Origin: Rheinheimera sp.
GTDB lineage: Bacteria > Pseudomonadota > Gammaproteobacteria > Enterobacterales > Alteromonadaceae
Assembly (NCBI RefSeq): GCF_030690345.1
Contig: NZ_JAUYGV010000008.1
Span: 250,433 to 314,432, forward strand
Reading direction: 5' to 3'
Length of the DNA stretch: 64,000 nt
Below, in pieces: positions 61,871 to 64,000 of the stretch. The notes under the pieces were generated by a model that worked only from the letters and a program-made list of their open reading frames with translations, ran no database searches and had not been told where the DNA came from. A program made the position numbers and the translations under genes. Each line of letters starts with the position of its first letter. Position 1 is the stretch's first letter.

Positions 61871-63252
61871 TAATCGTCCTCGAACCTGGCGCTACCGGCG
61901 TAGTTATCAAAGCGTGAATATCGACCGTGGAAGGTTAACCGCACCCGACCAATCGGGCCGTTCCGCTGCTTACCTATGATTACTTCTGCCGTGCCTTTAT
62001 CCGGGCTGTCATCGTTGTACACTTCGTCGCGGTAGATAAACATAATTAAGTCGGCATCCTGCTCGATAGAGCCGGACTCACGTAAGTCGGAGTTTACCGG
62101 GCGTTTGTCGGCGCGTTGCTCCAATGAGCGGTTAAGCTGCGACAGCGCCACTACCGGTACTTTCAGCTCTTTGGCCAGTGCTTTTAACGAGCGTGAAATT
62201 TCGGCAATCTCTAAGGTACGGTTTTCACTCATACCAGGCACGGTCATCAGCTGTAAGTAGTCGACCATGATCATGCTTAAACCGCCATGTTCGCGTGCGA
62301 CCCGGCGCGCCCGTGAGCGCACTTCGGTTGGTGTTAAGCCCGAGCCATCATCGATATACATTTTGCCTTTAGTGTTCAAAAGCTCAATGGCAGAAGACAG
62401 CCGCGCCCAGTCTTCATCTTCCAACTGGCCGGTACGTACCTTAGTTTGGTCAATGCGGCCTAAGGACGCCAGCATACGCATCATAATTTGCTCGGACGGC
62501 ATCTCTAAGCTGAAAATAAGCACCGGTTTATCTGAGGTAATAGCCGCATGCTCACACAGGTTCATCGCGAAGGTGGTTTTACCCATCGATGGCCGGGCCG
62601 CAACAATAATCAAATCTGACGGTTGCATACCGTTAGTCATTTTATCTAAATCGACATAGCCGGTAGACACCCCGGTAACACCGTCATACGGTGAGCGAAA
62701 CAGCTCGTCAATTTTCTCAATGGTTTTGGCCAAAATGCTGTTAATCGGCTCAGGGCCTTCATTAGCATTGGTACGCTGTTCGGCAATTTTAAATACCTTG
62801 GTTTCAGCAAAGTCCAACAGCTCGGCCGAGCTGCGGCCCTGGGTGTCGTAACCGGCATCGGCAATATCGTGCGCCACGGAAATCATATCGCGCACTACAG
62901 CGCGCTCACGCACAATTTCGGCGTAGGCCAAAATATTAGCGGCACTGGGTGTGTTCTTGGCAATTTCGCCCAAATAGGCAAAACCGCCGACATCGTCCAG
63001 TTGCAGGTTAGCTTCTAAATTTTCCGATACGGTAATAATATCAATCGGCTGAGTAGCTTCAGCCAGACGCGACATAGCAGCAAAAATAAAGCGGTGCGCG
63101 CGCAGGTAAAAATCCTGCTCGACGACTTTTTCTGCCACGCGATCCCAGGCTTCATTATCCAGCATTAAGCCGCCAAGGACCGACTGCTCAGCTTCTATCG
63201 AGTGGGGCGGCATTTTAACCGCGGCAACCTGTTTGTCTTTGATACTACTCAT
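61870..63252 (-). CDS. dnaB: replicative DNA helicase
   Basis: This 460-residue hexameric helicase opens the replication fork. The N-terminal domain starts MPPHSIEAEQSVLGGLML, and the RecA-like C-terminal domain has Walker A (ARPSMGKTTF), Walker B (MIMVDYLQLM) and SELR-like DLRESGSIEQDAD. The ATG at 63252 (MSSIKDKQ) is preferred; the frame is open 57 bases further. No intein or frameshift is seen. It overlaps alr. Confidence 0.96.
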   Translation of the reverse strand: MSSIKDKQVAAVKMPPHSIEAEQSVLGGLMLDNEAWDRVAEKVVEQDFYLRAHRFIFAAMSRLAEATQPIDIITVSENLEANLQLDDVGGFAYLGEIAKNTPSAANILAYAEIVRERAVVRDMISVAHDIADAGYDTQGRSSAELLDFAETKVFKIAEQRTNANEGPEPINSILAKTIEKIDELFRSPYDGVTGVSTGYVDLDKMTNGMQPSDLIIVAARPSMGKTTFAMNLCEHAAITSDKPVLIFSLEMPSEQIMMRMLASLGRIDQTKVRTGQLEDEDWARLSSAIELLNTKGKMYIDDGSGLTPTEVRSRARRVAREHGGLSMIMVDYLQLMTVPGMSENRTLEIAEISRSLKALAKELKVPVVALSQLNRSLEQRADKRPVNSDLRESGSIEQDADLIMFIYRDEVYNDDSPDKGTAEVIIGKQRNGPIGRVRLTFHGRYSRFDNYAGSARFEDD

Positions 63253-63383
63253 AACACCTGTTTCAGTTGGCGAAAACAGCATAATGCTAACCCGCCTAAG
63301 GCAGATCACAAAGCGAAGTGTCAGATATTTTTATCGGCTTAACTAAACGAACGGGATAAACAACAACGGGGAAAACAGAGGAA

Positions 63384-63411
63384 AAAGCGCACTGCAGATA
63401 CAGTGCGCTTT
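63384..63411 (-). terminator. hairpin after rplI
   Basis: Arms AAAGCGCACTG and CAGTGCGCTTT with a CAGATA loop lie nine bases past the rplI stop and have a short T-run on the minus strand. It would separate the ribosomal genes from dnaB-alr. Confidence 0.75.
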
Positions 63412-63419
63412 AAAGCTTA

Positions 63420-63872
63420 TTAAGCTTCTGCGATTACTACAACTTTTACAGTTGCAGTAACTTCAGCGTGTAACTGAACGTCGATCTCGTACTCGCCAGT
63501 TTCACGTAAAGTACCGGTAGGCAGTTTAACTTCTGCTTTAGATACTTTAACGCCGGCTTCAGTGATCGCATCAGCGATATCACGGGTGCCAACTGAACCG
63601 AACAGCTTGCCTTCGTCACCGGCTTTAGAAGCGATAGTCACTTCACCCAGCGCAGCAAGTTTAGCAGCACGATCGTTCGCAGCAGTTAAATCAGTAGCTA
63701 ATTTAGCTTCTAATTCAGCGCGGCGGGCTTCGAATTTCTCGATGTTAGCCTTAGTAGCCGGAACTGCTTTACCCTGAGGGAACAAGAAGTTACGCGCATA
63801 ACCAGACTTAACAGTTACATTGTCACCTAAACCACCAAGGTTAGAGACTTTGTCTAACAGAATAATTTGCAT
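63420..63872 (-). CDS. rplI: 50S ribosomal protein L9
   Basis: This 150-residue protein starts [30 protein letters not shown], the L9 signature, followed by a long helix and a C-terminal RNA-binding domain. It binds 23S rRNA near the L1 stalk. It follows rpsR after about 19 bases and belongs to the rpsF-(priB)-rpsR-rplI operon. Length and sequence are standard. Confidence 0.98.
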   Translation of the reverse strand: MQIILLDKVSNLGGLGDNVTVKSGYARNFLFPQGKAVPATKANIEKFEARRAELEAKLATDLTAANDRAAKLAALGEVTIASKAGDEGKLFGSVGTRDIADAITEAGVKVSKAEVKLPTGTLRETGEYEIDVQLHAEVTATVKVVVIAEA

Positions 63873-63891
63873 TGCTTATACCCCTTCTGTA

Positions 63892-64000
63892 TTAACTGTG
63901 TGAGTCGCTGTAAGGCAGCAGAGCCAGGTAGCGTGCGCGCTTGATAGCACGAGCCAGTTGGCGCTGATACTTAGCGCTGGTACCAGTAATACGGCTAGGT
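63892..64000 (-). CDS. rpsR: 30S ribosomal protein S18, C-terminal part (start outside window)
   Basis: The frame is cut by the right edge of the window. The visible C-terminus reads [20 protein letters not shown] followed by [15 protein letters not shown], nearly the same as E. coli S18. S18 binds S6 and 16S rRNA in the platform of the 30S subunit. The gene is upstream of rplI on the same strand as expected. Confidence 0.96.
   Translation of the reverse strand, partial: PSRITGTSAKYQRQLARAIKRARYLALLPYSDSHS

Overview
The window reads as chromosomal DNA of an Alteromonadales-like gammaproteobacterium. Gene content, gene order and codon style resemble the Rheinheimera/Alishewanella/Arsukibacterium group; this is an inference from memory of those genomes, not a search. 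Coding density is high. Housekeeping blocks appear in conserved order: murJ-ribF-ileS-lspA-fkpB-ispH with divergent rpsT, rpsR-rplI-dnaB-alr at the right edge, purL, nadE, glnB and tadA. No tRNA, rRNA, CRISPR array, prophage or insertion sequence was recognised.

Layout. 1-3.8 kb: the end of a histidine kinase, then a metal-uptake-like set (FtsX-type permease, ATPase, DUF3299 protein and a His-rich ZrgA/DUF2796 protein). 3.8-4.7 kb: a THxN-type PEP-CTERM protein. 4.9-9.2 kb: three different photolyase/cryptochrome genes joined by ATGA overlaps. 9.2-11.4 kb: an M28 peptidase, glnB and nadE. 11.5-23.5 kb: a large type IV pilus region with two complete minor-pilin sets in tandem (FimT-PilV-PilW-PilX-PilY1-PilE) and an AlgR/AlgZ-type two-component system just upstream. 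The downstream set has a miniature PilY1 and an inverted FimT. 23.6-31.4 kb: the ispH to murJ housekeeping run and rpsT. 31.4-37.9 kb: small regulators, an M28 peptidase, small membrane proteins, SmrA, a GNAT, a GhrA-like reductase and an LpxH-like phosphoesterase. 38-39.7 kb: an OlsF-like bifunctional acyltransferase for aminolipids. 39.9-46.2 kb: a DUF3300 protein, OmpW, a CoA-transferase/GNAT fusion overlapping a histone-deacetylase-family gene, and a diguanylate cyclase. 46.3-51.3 kb: an AT-richer gene for a 1657-residue lipoprotein with an HExxH site and BspA-like repeats, followed by an AT-rich gap. 51.9-64 kb: an M15 peptidase, purL, mltF, tadA, a tandem pair of PspB-like proteins, zur, cheX and the dnaB region.

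Regulatory signals read directly from the DNA give the main new leads. Two ACCGYYYGTC boxes exactly 20 bp apart precede the pilin operon beside its presumed AlgR-type regulator. Three PhoB-like half-sites with 11-bp phasing precede olsF, which suggests phosphate-starvation control of a phosphorus-free lipid. A -24/-12 sigma-54 type promoter precedes the PspB-like pair. A 15-bp tandem repeat precedes the CoA-transferase/GNAT and deacetylase operon. Two short genes were found by hand: a 39-residue membrane peptide ending in a CxxC (35286-35405) and a 53-residue arginine-rich protein overlapping the end of tadA (58387-58548).
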